Below, one piece after another: positions 1 through 6,827 of a stretch of 24,730 nucleotides of DNA. Position numbers and translations under genes: made by a program. The stretch's first letter is position 1. Every line of letters starts with the position of its first letter. The notes under the pieces were generated by a model. That model was not told the origin of the DNA. It saw only the letters and a list, made by a program, of their open reading frames with translations, and ran no database searches. Source of the stretch: BOG-1184 sp049514575 (lineage in GTDB: Bacteria > Fibrobacterota > Chitinivibrionia > Chitinivibrionales > Chitinispirillaceae); assembly GCA_049514575.1 (NCBI GenBank), contig JBEKUX010000047.1, positions 1 through 24,730 on the forward strand, read 5' to 3'.

Positions 1-523
1 TCAAAGTCAATGTTGAATCGTCGAAAATTGTTGTGGCAAAAGTGCTGTCTGTCGCGACCTGCAGACGATAGGTCGCTGCTCCGGCTGCGGAATTCCACGT
101 CATCATCGGGTTGGTGGAAACATTGGTCTGGCCATTGGACGGAGAGACGAGTGTCGGGGTTCCGGGCAGGCCGGAAACAGTGGTAAATCTCCAATCAGCC
201 GACCAGGCGCTTGTTCCGCCGGTATTGGACGCCCTGACCCGCCAGTAATATGTGGTACTGTTCACGAGGGAGCTGATCGCCCGCGAGGTCGAAGTCAGCA
301 TGGAATCGGAAAAAACGATTGAATTAAAGGAACTGTCCTTCGCAACCTGAAGCTGATAGTGGCTAGCTCCGGCAGAAGAGTCCCACGTCAACGTCGGGTT
401 CAAGGCGACGTTTGTCGCGCCGTTGGCCGGAGAACTGAGCGTTGGGGCCGCAGGAGGTTGGGCCATTGCGATAGTAACGCCTGCCAGTACTGCAACGATG
501 GGGGAAATGATTGTTGAACGCAT
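1..523 (-). CDS. Exported fibronectin type III repeat protein, 3' part missing
   Basis: The reading frame is open from an ATG at 521-523 to the left edge, so only the first 174 codons are seen. The start is preceded by a strong GAAGGAGG ribosome site. The first 22 residues form a signal peptide (hydrophobic IISPIVAVLAGVTIAMA, then QPPAAPT). Two FnIII-like modules follow, at about residues 24-115 and 118-174. Each opens with a P-S-N/P-A-NG-TNV linker, then the core W-x-S-A-G-A-xx-Y-x-L-Q-V-A-x-D-S-x-F. The first module also shows TTYYWRVRASN and a closing WRFTT strand. Such modules are usually spacers in secreted adhesins or carbohydrate-active enzymes, and any catalytic domain would lie outside the window. 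A related FnIII module sits in the protein at 19806-21872. The fold is confident; the function is unknown. Confidence 0.85.
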   Translation of the reverse strand, partial: MRSTIISPIVAVLAGVTIAMAQPPAAPTLSSPANGATNVALNPTLTWDSSAGASHYQLQVAKDSSFNSIVFSDSMLTSTSRAISSLVNSTTYYWRVRASNTGGTSAWSADWRFTTVSGLPGTPTLVSPSNGQTNVSTNPMMTWNSAAGAATYRLQVATDSTFATTIFDDSTLTL

Positions 524-652
524 ACTATAGCCTCCTTCAAAAATGTGTGTGATATTTTATGTTCAGGTGTTCAGGGACGGGGTTGTTTTATTTGTCTTAA
601 ATTCTTCCCCGCGAATCTTTTACCCTGTGTATTTGGGACGGAGTTAGTCTAT

Positions 653-686
653 TAGTTTATCCAATCCCGTAGTTTATCCAATCCCG
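653..686. repeat. Tandem 17-bp duplication
   Basis: The unit TAGTTTATCCAATCCCG occurs twice head to tail, at 653-669 and 670-686, without mismatch. It lies about 130 bp upstream of the FnIII gene start. It may be a slippage product or a double binding site; nothing else supports a role. Confidence 0.8.
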
Positions 687-837
687 CCGTTTAATCGCTT
701 ATTATTTCCTGCAAAAACACCTGCTGCCGTTAACAATCGAATATATCCCTTTATTGCGTCAAAGACAAGATAAAAGTGCTTTGCGGGGGCGAAATCAGTT
801 TCGCTTGATTAATGAGGATTTTGTCCGGGGTTCAATT

Positions 838-941
838 GCCTCACCCCATCGCGCAGATCACCCCTCTCCATTCATGGAGAGCCGTTCTTTGAATAGAATC
901 ATCTATCCAAATAAGGCCTTTAGGGGGCAACGGGGTGAGGC
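838..941. repeat. Inverted repeat with internal hairpin downstream of the small operon
   Basis: GCCTCACCCC (838-847) is repeated inverted as GGGGTGAGGC (932-941). Inside lies a perfect 8-bp stem, CTCTCCAT / ATGGAGAG (864-881), with a 2-base loop. The element is 60 bp beyond the stop of the minus-strand gene at 999, so it could fold at the 3' end of that operon. It could equally be a degenerate palindromic intergenic repeat; there is no T-tract of a classical terminator. Confidence 0.5.
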
Positions 942-998
942 GTGCAGCCGATGTCATCACTGAATTCGTGGTCCAGGGGGCGTATTCACCAACACCAC

Positions 999-1217
999 TT
1001 ACCCGTTGGGTTTCACCACCGGCATCCGTGCGGTCCGCCTTCCGATGCACTCGTCACGCCAGCAGCACTGCATCTCGCCGCAGACGGTCTTTGTCTTGTA
1101 ACAGGCTGCATACCCTTCCGCGGATTGGATCCGCCTGATCAGCGTTGTCCGGTCAAACGACGTATCGGTCAACCCGAGCGACGCGGCCTTGTTTTTGACC
1201 TCTGTCCAGTTCAACAT
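999..1217 (-). CDS. Small SAP-like, cysteine-rich protein
   Basis: This 72-residue protein is preceded by a consensus ACAGGAGGTC ribosome site. Its first half (WTEVKNKAASLG, then DRTTLIRRIQSAEG) has the two short helices of SAP-like domains found in many small proteobacterial proteins; SAP domains usually bind DNA. The second half holds C39, C46, C51, C52 and C57, with CCWRDEC the typical tail of this small family, possibly a metal site. It is the last gene of a four-gene minus-strand operon and starts 33 bp after the HNH gene. That context and the SAP-like helices suggest a nucleic-acid role, but this is inference. Coding status is well supported; function is not. Confidence 0.75.
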   Translation of the reverse strand: MLNWTEVKNKAASLGLTDTSFDRTTLIRRIQSAEGYAACYKTKTVCGEMQCCWRDECIGRRTARMPVVKPNG

Positions 1218-1250
1218 AAAGACCTCCTGTTAATGGATGTGATGATCGCT

Positions 1251-1478
1251 TTAATGGCAATCGCCGGTCCTGACGCATTCGCACTGGTACCCTGCGCGGA
1301 CCAGCGCCTTTTCTATGGTGTCCCGGCCGAACGGAAGAAGGCCGTTGCCGGGATCTCCGAAGGCAGGCGTAGCGCTGTGGCATCTTTTGCACAGCACTTC
1401 TGCATTGTCCAGACCGTTTCCCCCAAAAAGTCCTTTATGATGGACATCAACATCATCACTGCGCCAGCATCGTACCAT
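1251..1478 (-). CDS. Small HNH-type protein, apparently lacking its N-terminal zinc knuckle
   Basis: This 75-residue frame contains an HNH core: VDVHHKG (H13, H14), DNAEVLC (N25, C30) and KRCH (C33, H34). HNH enzymes use a beta-beta-alpha metal fold to cut DNA or RNA. Normally a C-x-x-C pair precedes the first His; here only C4 is present. An in-frame stop eight codons upstream of the ATG rules out a longer N-terminus. The C-terminal segment (EKALVRAGYQCEC, then DCH) resembles a Cys-rich element seen in other small HNH proteins. An AGAAGGA ribosome site stands just before the ATG. It is the third gene of the operon, 23 bp after the preceding stop. It may be active, a degenerate nuclease or a binding-only domain. 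Confidence 0.65.
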   Translation of the reverse strand: MVRCWRSDDVDVHHKGLFGGNGLDNAEVLCKRCHSATPAFGDPGNGLLPFGRDTIEKALVRAGYQCECVRTGDCH

Positions 1479-1501
1479 AGCGTTCCTTCTTTCTTTTTGT
1501 G

Positions 1502-1705
1502 TTAATATCTCTTCTCAATCACGGTGCCGCGCATCGACATCCTCGGCGTGATCCTGAAATCATTCCCATGCTGGTCCTGGACGGTCATCGGGACTTTCGG
1601 CGAGATTGAAATCGTCTGGCCGACCTCATACTCTTCATGGTCTTCCATTATGATCGTTTCCAGGCCTTTTTTTCCCTCATGCACTTTTATCGTATACATT
1701 GACAT
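1502..1705 (-). CDS. Unknown 67-residue protein
   Basis: I do not recognise this protein. It is acidic to neutral and rich in beta-branched residues (YTIKVHEG, then EEYEVGQTISI, then GTVIEKRY), which suggests a small beta-barrel, but no family motif is evident. Its ATG overlaps the TAA stop of the upstream gene by one base (TAATG), a classic sign of translational coupling. The pair is therefore very probably co-translated, which is the main evidence that it is a real gene. No signal peptide or membrane segment is seen. Confidence 0.6.
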   Translation of the reverse strand: MSMYTIKVHEGKKGLETIIMEDHEEYEVGQTISISPKVPMTVQDQHGNDFRITPRMSMRGTVIEKRY

Positions 1706-2091
1706 TATTTGTCCTCTTGAATACCCTGACTTGATGCATGTTGTTCATCCATTGATGGCGTAACTGATTGTGGGTTTTGTATGGTCTTTTCCGTGATGGC
1801 AAAAGCGTATACATTCTGGGCCGATTCGTCCCACATCGCTATATCACCGGCGCCGGCGGAGATCAGGCCTTTTGTTTTATACGTATTGATTACGAATTCT
1901 CCTATGGCGCGTGCGCACTCTTCAGAACCCGCGTCTTTGTAAATCCAGTGGCCCTCTTTATCGACCTTATGGTCGGTAAAAAGCCGCGCGAGCGGGTCAG
2001 GTGCGGTCCCGACATACCAGTCGGAAAATGGACTGTCCGAAGCAACGATGTAATCGATTATCTCATCGCGTATTTCCTGGGCCGTAGACAT
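1705..2091 (-). CDS. GIY-YIG-like small protein, first gene of the four-gene operon
   Basis: I chose the ATG at 2089-2091 (128 residues) because GGAGG lies just upstream; a start 8 codons earlier has no such site. The segment DWYVGTAPDPLARLF with H41 (residues 24-41) resembles the Y-(I/V)-G, Arg, His pattern of GIY-YIG nucleases, with Y26-V27-G28, R36 and H41. The expected Glu in the next helix is uncertain (ARAIGEF, residues 60-66). I recall widely distributed hypothetical proteins with the same WYVG...RLF..H.VDK...W block and no assigned function. The C-terminal 25 residues are polar and probably disordered. Its stop overlaps the next start. A nuclease or nucleic-acid role is inference from the motif. 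Confidence 0.7.
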   Translation of the reverse strand: MSTAQEIRDEIIDYIVASDSPFSDWYVGTAPDPLARLFTDHKVDKEGHWIYKDAGSEECARAIGEFVINTYKTKGLISAGAGDIAMWDESAQNVYAFAITEKTIQNPQSVTPSMDEQHASSQGIQEDK

Positions 2092-2141
2092 GATACGTCC
2101 TCCTTCTTCTTTCAATATACCATTGATAGTCGTATTTACCT

Positions 2142-2157
2142 ACGAAATCGATTTCGT
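2142..2157. promoter_or_regulatory. Perfect 16-bp palindrome in the divergent promoter region, candidate operator
   Basis: ACGAAATCGATTTCGT is a perfect palindrome without a loop, the form expected of a dimeric repressor site. It sits in the 100-bp gap between the minus-strand micro-operon (start 2091) and pabBC (start 2191). A TATATT hexamer on the minus strand at about 2114-2119 could be the -10 of the micro-operon, which would put the palindrome near its -35. No regulator gene is adjacent, so the binding protein is unknown. Confidence 0.45.
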
Positions 2158-2190
2158 GTCTGGCAACTGTCTGATTTTTAATTAGTTAGG

Positions 2191-4158
2191 ATGTTTTTTT
2201 TGCATGAGACGGCCATTGACGATCTTTTTGAATTTGACCGGGCACTGCTGTTTTTTATATTACGCTCCATGCATCGCTCCTTCCCCATCGATTCTCTCGA
2301 TCCGTTTTTTTCCGGACAAGGGACCGTCGTTTTCCTCGATACGGCGCGACCGGCGGACGGGCAGCGCTATTCCCTGCTGTTCATAAATCCCCTGCGCATT
2401 TACCGGTGTCGGACCGGCGCCCCTGTGTGCCGGCTGCTGAAACAGGTTTCCGAAGAATCAAAAAAATTCTGGGTCGCCGGTTATCTGGCTTATGAGGCCG
2501 GTTATTGGTTTGAAAAAAGGCTTATTGCAAAACACGGTCGGGAAGCGACGCTTGGCAGCGACCTCCTATGGTTCGGCGTTTACAACGAACCGTTTATATT
2601 CGATCATTGTACCGGCAAATGGAACCGTCCCTTATTGCCGCGCCTGAAGGACCATGAAAAAATCCGCTGCAGTAAAAAAAATCCCGGCAAGACCGGCCTT
2701 GCAATTTCCAAGCGCGTTAAAAAGCAGGAGTATTTCCAGGCGCTGCGGAAGATCAGAAATTTCATCGCTGCCGGCGACGTGTACCAGGTGAATTTCACCT
2801 ACGATGTTTCGGTGTCCTCCTCGCTGCAACCGTGGGAGTTGTACAAGGAACTGCGGGCAAAACAACCGGTGCCGTTTGGCTCCTTTATCAGGACGCACGA
2901 CACGGCAATCGCTTCCTTCAGTCCGGAACTTTTTTTCCTGCGGCAAGGGAACCGGATATGCGTAAAACCGATGAAAGGCACGGCGCCGCGCGGCCGCTTT
3001 TCCGGAGAGGACACGGCAATTGCCCGGAAACTGGCCAACGACCCGAAAAACCGCAGCGAAAACATCATGATCGTCGATCTGCTGCGCAACGATCTGGGAA
3101 AAATCTGTGAACCGGGTTCTGTTGCGACAAAACGGATTTTTGAGGTAGAGCGGCATCCGACCATTCATCAAATGACTTCGACCATTGAAGGACGGTTGCG
3201 CAAACAGGTCGATTTTTCCGATACCATGCGGGCGCTTTTCCCGGGCGGTTCGGTGACCGGCGCCCCGAAAATACGTGCAATGGAAATAATCGGCGATCTT
3301 GAAAAGGGGAAACGCGCGGTCTATTGCGGAGCAATAGGATATTCATCGCCCAAAGGAAGATCTGTTTTTTCAGTTCCGATACGGACGCTGCAAAAAAATG
3401 CTTTAGTAAAACAGTGGCAGTACCGGGTCGGCAGCGGCGTCGTCTGGGATTCCTCTCTTGAAGAGGAATGGCGGGAGTGCCGCGACAAATGTGGTTTTCT
3501 TACGGCGCGCCGGCCGGATCACCGGCTTTTTGAATCGCTGCTTTTTTCAAAAGGGACATTTCTCTATCTTCAGGAGCATCGATCACGGCTGTTTGATTCG
3601 GCGCGCTATTTCGGTTTCATTGCGGACAAAAAAGCATGGGACCGGACAATACTGGCCATTAAAAAAAACCTTGCACGATCAAAAGGCCTGAATAAAGTAA
3701 GAATTTTCTCGGATAAAAACGGGGTCTTCTCCTGGGACGCTGAACCGATAATTGCCGGAAAACCGGACGGCAAAGCCATGGCGGTCATTTCCGGCACCGC
3801 AATCGATCCGGCCAATCCCTTGTTGTTCCATAAAACGACCATCCGTCCATGGTACGACAGATCGGTAACCGGCCTGCGCAGGGTGCGTTATTTCGACGTC
3901 ATTCATTTGAATACCCGCGGAGAGCTTACCGAAGGCGGCCGCAGCAATCTGTTCGCGCAAATCAACGGGGTCCTTTATACGCCGCCGGTCGAATGCGGCC
4001 TGCTGCCCGGGGTCCTGCGCGCGCGGCTGCTCAGAGAAAAAAAATGCACCGAGAAAGTGCTGTACCCGGAAGACATTGAAAAGGCCGAGGCTATCTATTG
4101 CGGGAACTCGGTGCGGGGCCTTGTGGCGGTCGAGGTAAAGTTAAAAAAGTGGCGCTAA
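2191..4158 (+). CDS. pabBC: Fused aminodeoxychorismate synthase component I / 4-amino-4-deoxychorismate lyase (PabB-PabC)
   Basis: The 655-residue protein joins two consecutive steps of p-aminobenzoate (folate) synthesis. Residues about 150-430 form the chorismate-binding domain. It shows the lysine motif PMKGT (K262), ENIMIVDLLRND (290-301) and FPGGSVTGAPK (350-360), all typical of PabB, where the lysine attacks chorismate. Residues about 440-655 are the PLP-dependent lyase: HKTTIR carries the presumed PLP lysine K548, followed by GELTEGGRSN, CGLLPGVLR and YCGNSVRGL. No glutaminase gene (pabA) is in the window, so ammonia or a PabA encoded elsewhere must supply nitrogen. The start is uncertain: there is no good ribosome site at 2191, and an ATG at 2269 before HRSFPIDSL is an alternative. 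It is divergent from the micro-operon and convergent with the methyltransferase gene. Confidence 0.93.
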   Translation: MFFLHETAIDDLFEFDRALLFFILRSMHRSFPIDSLDPFFSGQGTVVFLDTARPADGQRYSLLFINPLRIYRCRTGAPVCRLLKQVSEESKKFWVAGYLAYEAGYWFEKRLIAKHGREATLGSDLLWFGVYNEPFIFDHCTGKWNRPLLPRLKDHEKIRCSKKNPGKTGLAISKRVKKQEYFQALRKIRNFIAAGDVYQVNFTYDVSVSSSLQPWELYKELRAKQPVPFGSFIRTHDTAIASFSPELFFLRQGNRICVKPMKGTAPRGRFSGEDTAIARKLANDPKNRSENIMIVDLLRNDLGKICEPGSVATKRIFEVERHPTIHQMTSTIEGRLRKQVDFSDTMRALFPGGSVTGAPKIRAMEIIGDLEKGKRAVYCGAIGYSSPKGRSVFSVPIRTLQKNALVKQWQYRVGSGVVWDSSLEEEWRECRDKCGFLTARRPDHRLFESLLFSKGTFLYLQEHRSRLFDSARYFGFIADKKAWDRTILAIKKNLARSKGLNKVRIFSDKNGVFSWDAEPIIAGKPDGKAMAVISGTAIDPANPLLFHKTTIRPWYDRSVTGLRRVRYFDVIHLNTRGELTEGGRSNLFAQINGVLYTPPVECGLLPGVLRARLLREKKCTEKVLYPEDIEKAEAIYCGNSVRGLVAVEVKLKKWR

Positions 4159-4252
4159 AAAAACCAGTATTTCCATCTTTTGAGGTCGATGACCCACCGG
4201 CATTCGCTTTTCGCGATCCTCTTAACTTCAGAAGTATTGCACACGGATAAAA

Positions 4253-4825
4253 TTATTCCATAGAACGGGCGAGCAGTGTACTGCGGAACCCTTTGATCTC
4301 CGGCGTGTCCGAAAGCGCGAATCCGGTTTCAATTGCGATCGACATCGTTCTGCCGAATTCATGTTCGGTGACCCGTTTCCGCGGTTCGGCGACAAGCGCT
4401 TTCCCGTTTTCCCTGAGGCAGGAATGAATCTCGCGGAACAGCGCGGCTGCGTCCGGCACCTCATGGACCACCGCAATGGCGATCGCCAGGTCGATCGTCC
4501 CGGCAAGGTCGTCGGTCACGGGCGGGCCGGCCGCGGCAAGTCGGCATTCGATCCGTCCGGCCAGGCCCGATTTGTCCGCCCTGCGGCCCAGCGAATCCAG
4601 CATCTGTTTCTGGATGTCAACGCAATAGATTTTTCCGGCCGGGCCGACCATGCGCGCCATGGGAAGCGTAAAAAAACCCATGCCCGGGCCGATCTCGAGT
4701 ACGCGCATTCCCTCCCGGCAATACGGCCCCACGATCCTTTCCGGGTCCTGGACCAGCCGCCGCAGCGGGCTTGCGAGAAAATACCCCATCCACCAGGGGC
4801 AGACATGATGGCTGTGCTCGTCCAT
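4253..4825 (-). CDS. Class I SAM-dependent methyltransferase
   Basis: This 190-residue protein has a Rossmann SAM site, VLEIGPGMGFF (42-52), and an acidic residue at the end of beta-2 (IYCVD, D70). It also has the post-II region AVVHEVPD and AEP. The N-terminal CPWWMGYFLASPLRRLVQDPE block is typical of a methyltransferase subfamily common in anaerobic proteobacteria, whose substrate is unknown to me. An AGAGGAT ribosome site precedes the ATG. It begins 45 bp after amgK on the same strand and is probably the last gene of the MurNAc-salvage transcript, but nothing links its chemistry to that pathway. The last 15 bases of the gene plus two beyond the stop match a 17-bp stretch near 14307 exactly. 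Confidence 0.85.
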   Translation of the reverse strand: MDEHSHHVCPWWMGYFLASPLRRLVQDPERIVGPYCREGMRVLEIGPGMGFFTLPMARMVGPAGKIYCVDIQKQMLDSLGRRADKSGLAGRIECRLAAAGPPVTDDLAGTIDLAIAIAVVHEVPDAAALFREIHSCLRENGKALVAEPRKRVTEHEFGRTMSIAIETGFALSDTPEIKGFRSTLLARSME

Positions 4826-4870
4826 GAGATCCTCTTCACGCCGCTTGACGGAAAAGCGGCAATATTTTCT

Positions 4871-5899
4871 TCAGTAAAAGTACACCGAACGGCCCGCCGT
4901 TTTCCAACAATATTCGACGACCTTTTGCATTGCCGGATATTCCGGCAGCCGTTCCATGACGTTTTTCAGCCTGTCAAGCGCGACCGGCATGAATTCACGG
5001 TACTGTGTTTTTCCTTTGTGAATGGAGAGGTTGCCGTACGCGCCGCACGCCTGCATGAGGCGCTGGGCGGCGCAGAGGTCGAAATCGTGACGGCCGATTT
5101 TTACCGGCACGGCGCAGGAACAGTAATAATCGAAAAGCTGCGCGGTGCGCTCAGCGCTGAGAAAACCGATATAGGGATCGTAGAGCAGCGAGGCGACGTC
5201 GTAGCCGGGCGGGCCCAGGCGCGCGCCCTGAAAATCGACAAACCGGACCCCGGCACCGGTCAGGAGTATGTTTTCGGACTGGAAGTCCCGGTGGATGAAT
5301 GTCCTGGGCAGCGACGCTGCGGCAAGCGCAAGCCTGCGGCGTTCCTTTTCCCACGCTTCGCCGAGCGCCTGTTCGCCTGAAGGTCCGCAGAAATCAACGA
5401 CGCAGCGCCGGGCGAAATAGTCGGTCTCCCACAAAAACGTTTCAGCGTCCATGGCGCGCGAGGCCACGGCAGCGCTCGTTTTTGCTTCAAGCGACTGCCA
5501 CACGCAGAGAGCATCGAGTACGCGGCAATATATTGCGATAACCGCTTCCGCATGGCCCGCCGTTTCGCTGACACAACGATGGAGCGTCTGTCCGCCCAGG
5601 TCCTCTTCAAGAACAAGGCCGTGCCGGGCATCAGAGGCGAATATTTTCGGCAGAAAAGGAGCGTGCGGCGCGACCTCCTGCGGAATGGCAAGGAACCTGG
5701 GCCAATCCTCGTCTTTGCTGTCCCATATGACCAGAATAAACGACCGGGCAACCGTGTCTTTTTCTTTGATCCGCACAAACAACCGCTGCGATGCGGCCTG
5801 GCCGGCGAGAGAAACACTCCATGTTTGTTCCGAAAATTCCGGCACCTGCCCGCGCACAAAGGCCGCTTGAGCGGGAGTGAGTGCACTGTCATTTGCCAA
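4871..5899 (-). CDS. amgK: AmgK-like amino sugar kinase (N-acetylmuramate/GlcNAc anomeric kinase)
   Basis: The 342-residue protein has the aminoglycoside phosphotransferase fold. Its catalytic loop is FIHRDFQSEN (H203, D205), and the metal-binding segment is FVDFQGARLGPPGYD (D222), followed by VASLLYDPY; these are hallmarks of the COG3178/AmgK group. AmgK phosphorylates the anomeric carbon of MurNAc in the cytoplasm, giving the substrate of MurU. It starts at a TTG (5897-5899) with GAGG upstream, and its start lies inside the end of murU (11-bp overlap), so the two are coupled. An ATG just inside the gene is in another frame and opens only an unrelated frame. Substrate assignment rests on the gene pairing with murU and namZ; other sugar kinases share the fold. 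Confidence 0.85.
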   Translation of the reverse strand: MANDSALTPAQAAFVRGQVPEFSEQTWSVSLAGQAASQRLFVRIKEKDTVARSFILVIWDSKDEDWPRFLAIPQEVAPHAPFLPKIFASDARHGLVLEEDLGGQTLHRCVSETAGHAEAVIAIYCRVLDALCVWQSLEAKTSAAVASRAMDAETFLWETDYFARRCVVDFCGPSGEQALGEAWEKERRRLALAAASLPRTFIHRDFQSENILLTGAGVRFVDFQGARLGPPGYDVASLLYDPYIGFLSAERTAQLFDYYCSCAVPVKIGRHDFDLCAAQRLMQACGAYGNLSIHKGKTQYREFMPVALDRLKNVMERLPEYPAMQKVVEYCWKTAGRSVYFY

Positions 5900-6827
5900 A
5901 GGTAACCTCGCAGAAAGGCGTGACGATCATATTTTTAATTGTACCGGCAGTCTTGATTTCCGCGTTTTCATACACGATGCTGCGTGAAATTTTTACTCCG
6001 GGCGGGACATGCGTCTCCTCGACCCAGGCGTAACGGCCAAGGCACGGCCGCAGAGTTTCGGGTAGTGAGGCCGGGAAACAGCGTTTCCTTGCCCGGTCGA
6101 TGCGAAGATCTGCGGGAACATCCAGCCCGATTTTCCCGTCCAGCAGGTCGAAATGGGCACCGGCAAGCGCCTCGGGCGTGCCGATATCGCGCCAGAAGCA
6201 TTTGTCTACCGTGATAACGCCGACCCCAAGCCCCTGGTTCCGCATCCGTTTCCATACCGGTACAACCGAAAAATCACCGGGCAGTAACGCGTCGAGAAAC
6301 TCCCGGCGGTACAGGGCGGCGCCGATGAAATCCGCCTGAGCGCCGGTCAGGGGTTTCCGGCCGTCAGCGGCAACCCCGTTTAACAAACGGGTCTTCGGGT
6401 CGAAATAAATCGTACCGTTACCGGCGGAAGGGGCCGCTAAAAGACCGGCCAGCCAGCCGGTCTTCAGAAACTGCGCGACCAGCGGTCTGAGATCGAACGA
6501 ATATACGATGTCAACGTTGCAGACAAAAAACATCTCGTCCCTTCCGAGAAAACCGCGCGCGGAATAGAGGCCGCCGCCGGTCCCCTTTATTGCGTCCTTT
6601 TCATGAAACAGGGTGAACGGGACCGGATTTTTTTTCTGAAACAACGCGACATGACCGGCCAGGTGATGGGAATTCACCCCGATGTCGGTAATTCCCTGTC
6701 TGGCAAGAAATGACAGCGCCCGCTCGAGCAGCGGCTTCCCGGCCACCCGTACCAGCGCCTTGGGAATATGGTCGGTGATCGGCCGCAGCCGCGTGCCGAA
6801 CCCTGCTGCGAGGATGAAGCCCCTCAC
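5889..6827 (-). CDS. murU: MurU-like nucleotidyltransferase (MurNAc-1-phosphate uridylyltransferase)
   Basis: This 312-residue protein opens with LAAGFGTRLRPIT, then PKALVRVAGKPLLE (residues 6-36), the NTP-binding signature of sugar-1-phosphate nucleotidyltransferases; CNVDIVYSFD carries the metal-binding Asp. It is predicted to make UDP-MurNAc from MurNAc-1-P and UTP, bypassing de novo synthesis. It starts with GTG, whose last two bases belong to the namZ stop (GTGA), with GGAGGAG six bases upstream. Pseudomonas MurU has about 220 residues. The extra C-terminal part here (about 270-312, VPPGVKISRSIVYENAEI) looks like left-handed beta-helix turns, as in other nucleotidyltransferases. By sequence alone it could be a hexose-1-P enzyme; the adjacent amgK and namZ favour MurU. 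Confidence 0.82.
   Translation of the reverse strand: MRGFILAAGFGTRLRPITDHIPKALVRVAGKPLLERALSFLARQGITDIGVNSHHLAGHVALFQKKNPVPFTLFHEKDAIKGTGGGLYSARGFLGRDEMFFVCNVDIVYSFDLRPLVAQFLKTGWLAGLLAAPSAGNGTIYFDPKTRLLNGVAADGRKPLTGAQADFIGAALYRREFLDALLPGDFSVVPVWKRMRNQGLGVGVITVDKCFWRDIGTPEALAGAHFDLLDGKIGLDVPADLRIDRARKRCFPASLPETLRPCLGRYAWVEETHVPPGVKISRSIVYENAEIKTAGTIKNMIVTPFCEVTFGK

Larger units (their letters stand above)
524..998. other. Non-coding spacer with small repeats
   Basis: This 475-bp stretch lies upstream of the FnIII gene and downstream of the four-gene operon. The short frames in it have no ribosome site or recognisable protein. It holds a 17-bp tandem duplication (653-686) and an inverted repeat with an inner hairpin (838-941), listed separately. 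I see no tRNA or conserved RNA. Confidence 0.6.

Noticed and set aside
942..1505. 187-codon plus-strand frame over the micro-operon
   Set aside because: It is antisense to three small genes with good ribosome sites and coupled spacing, has no family resemblance, and has a Cys/Arg/Pro-rich composition typical of a shadow frame.
1768..2181. 137-codon plus-strand frame opposite the GIY-YIG-like gene
   Set aside because: No ribosome site or motif; the minus-strand frame has a recognisable family block and GGAGG.
4361..5380. 339-codon plus-strand frame opposite the methyltransferase and amgK
   Set aside because: It spans two clear minus-strand genes with intact active-site motifs; long antisense frames are expected in GC-rich coding DNA.
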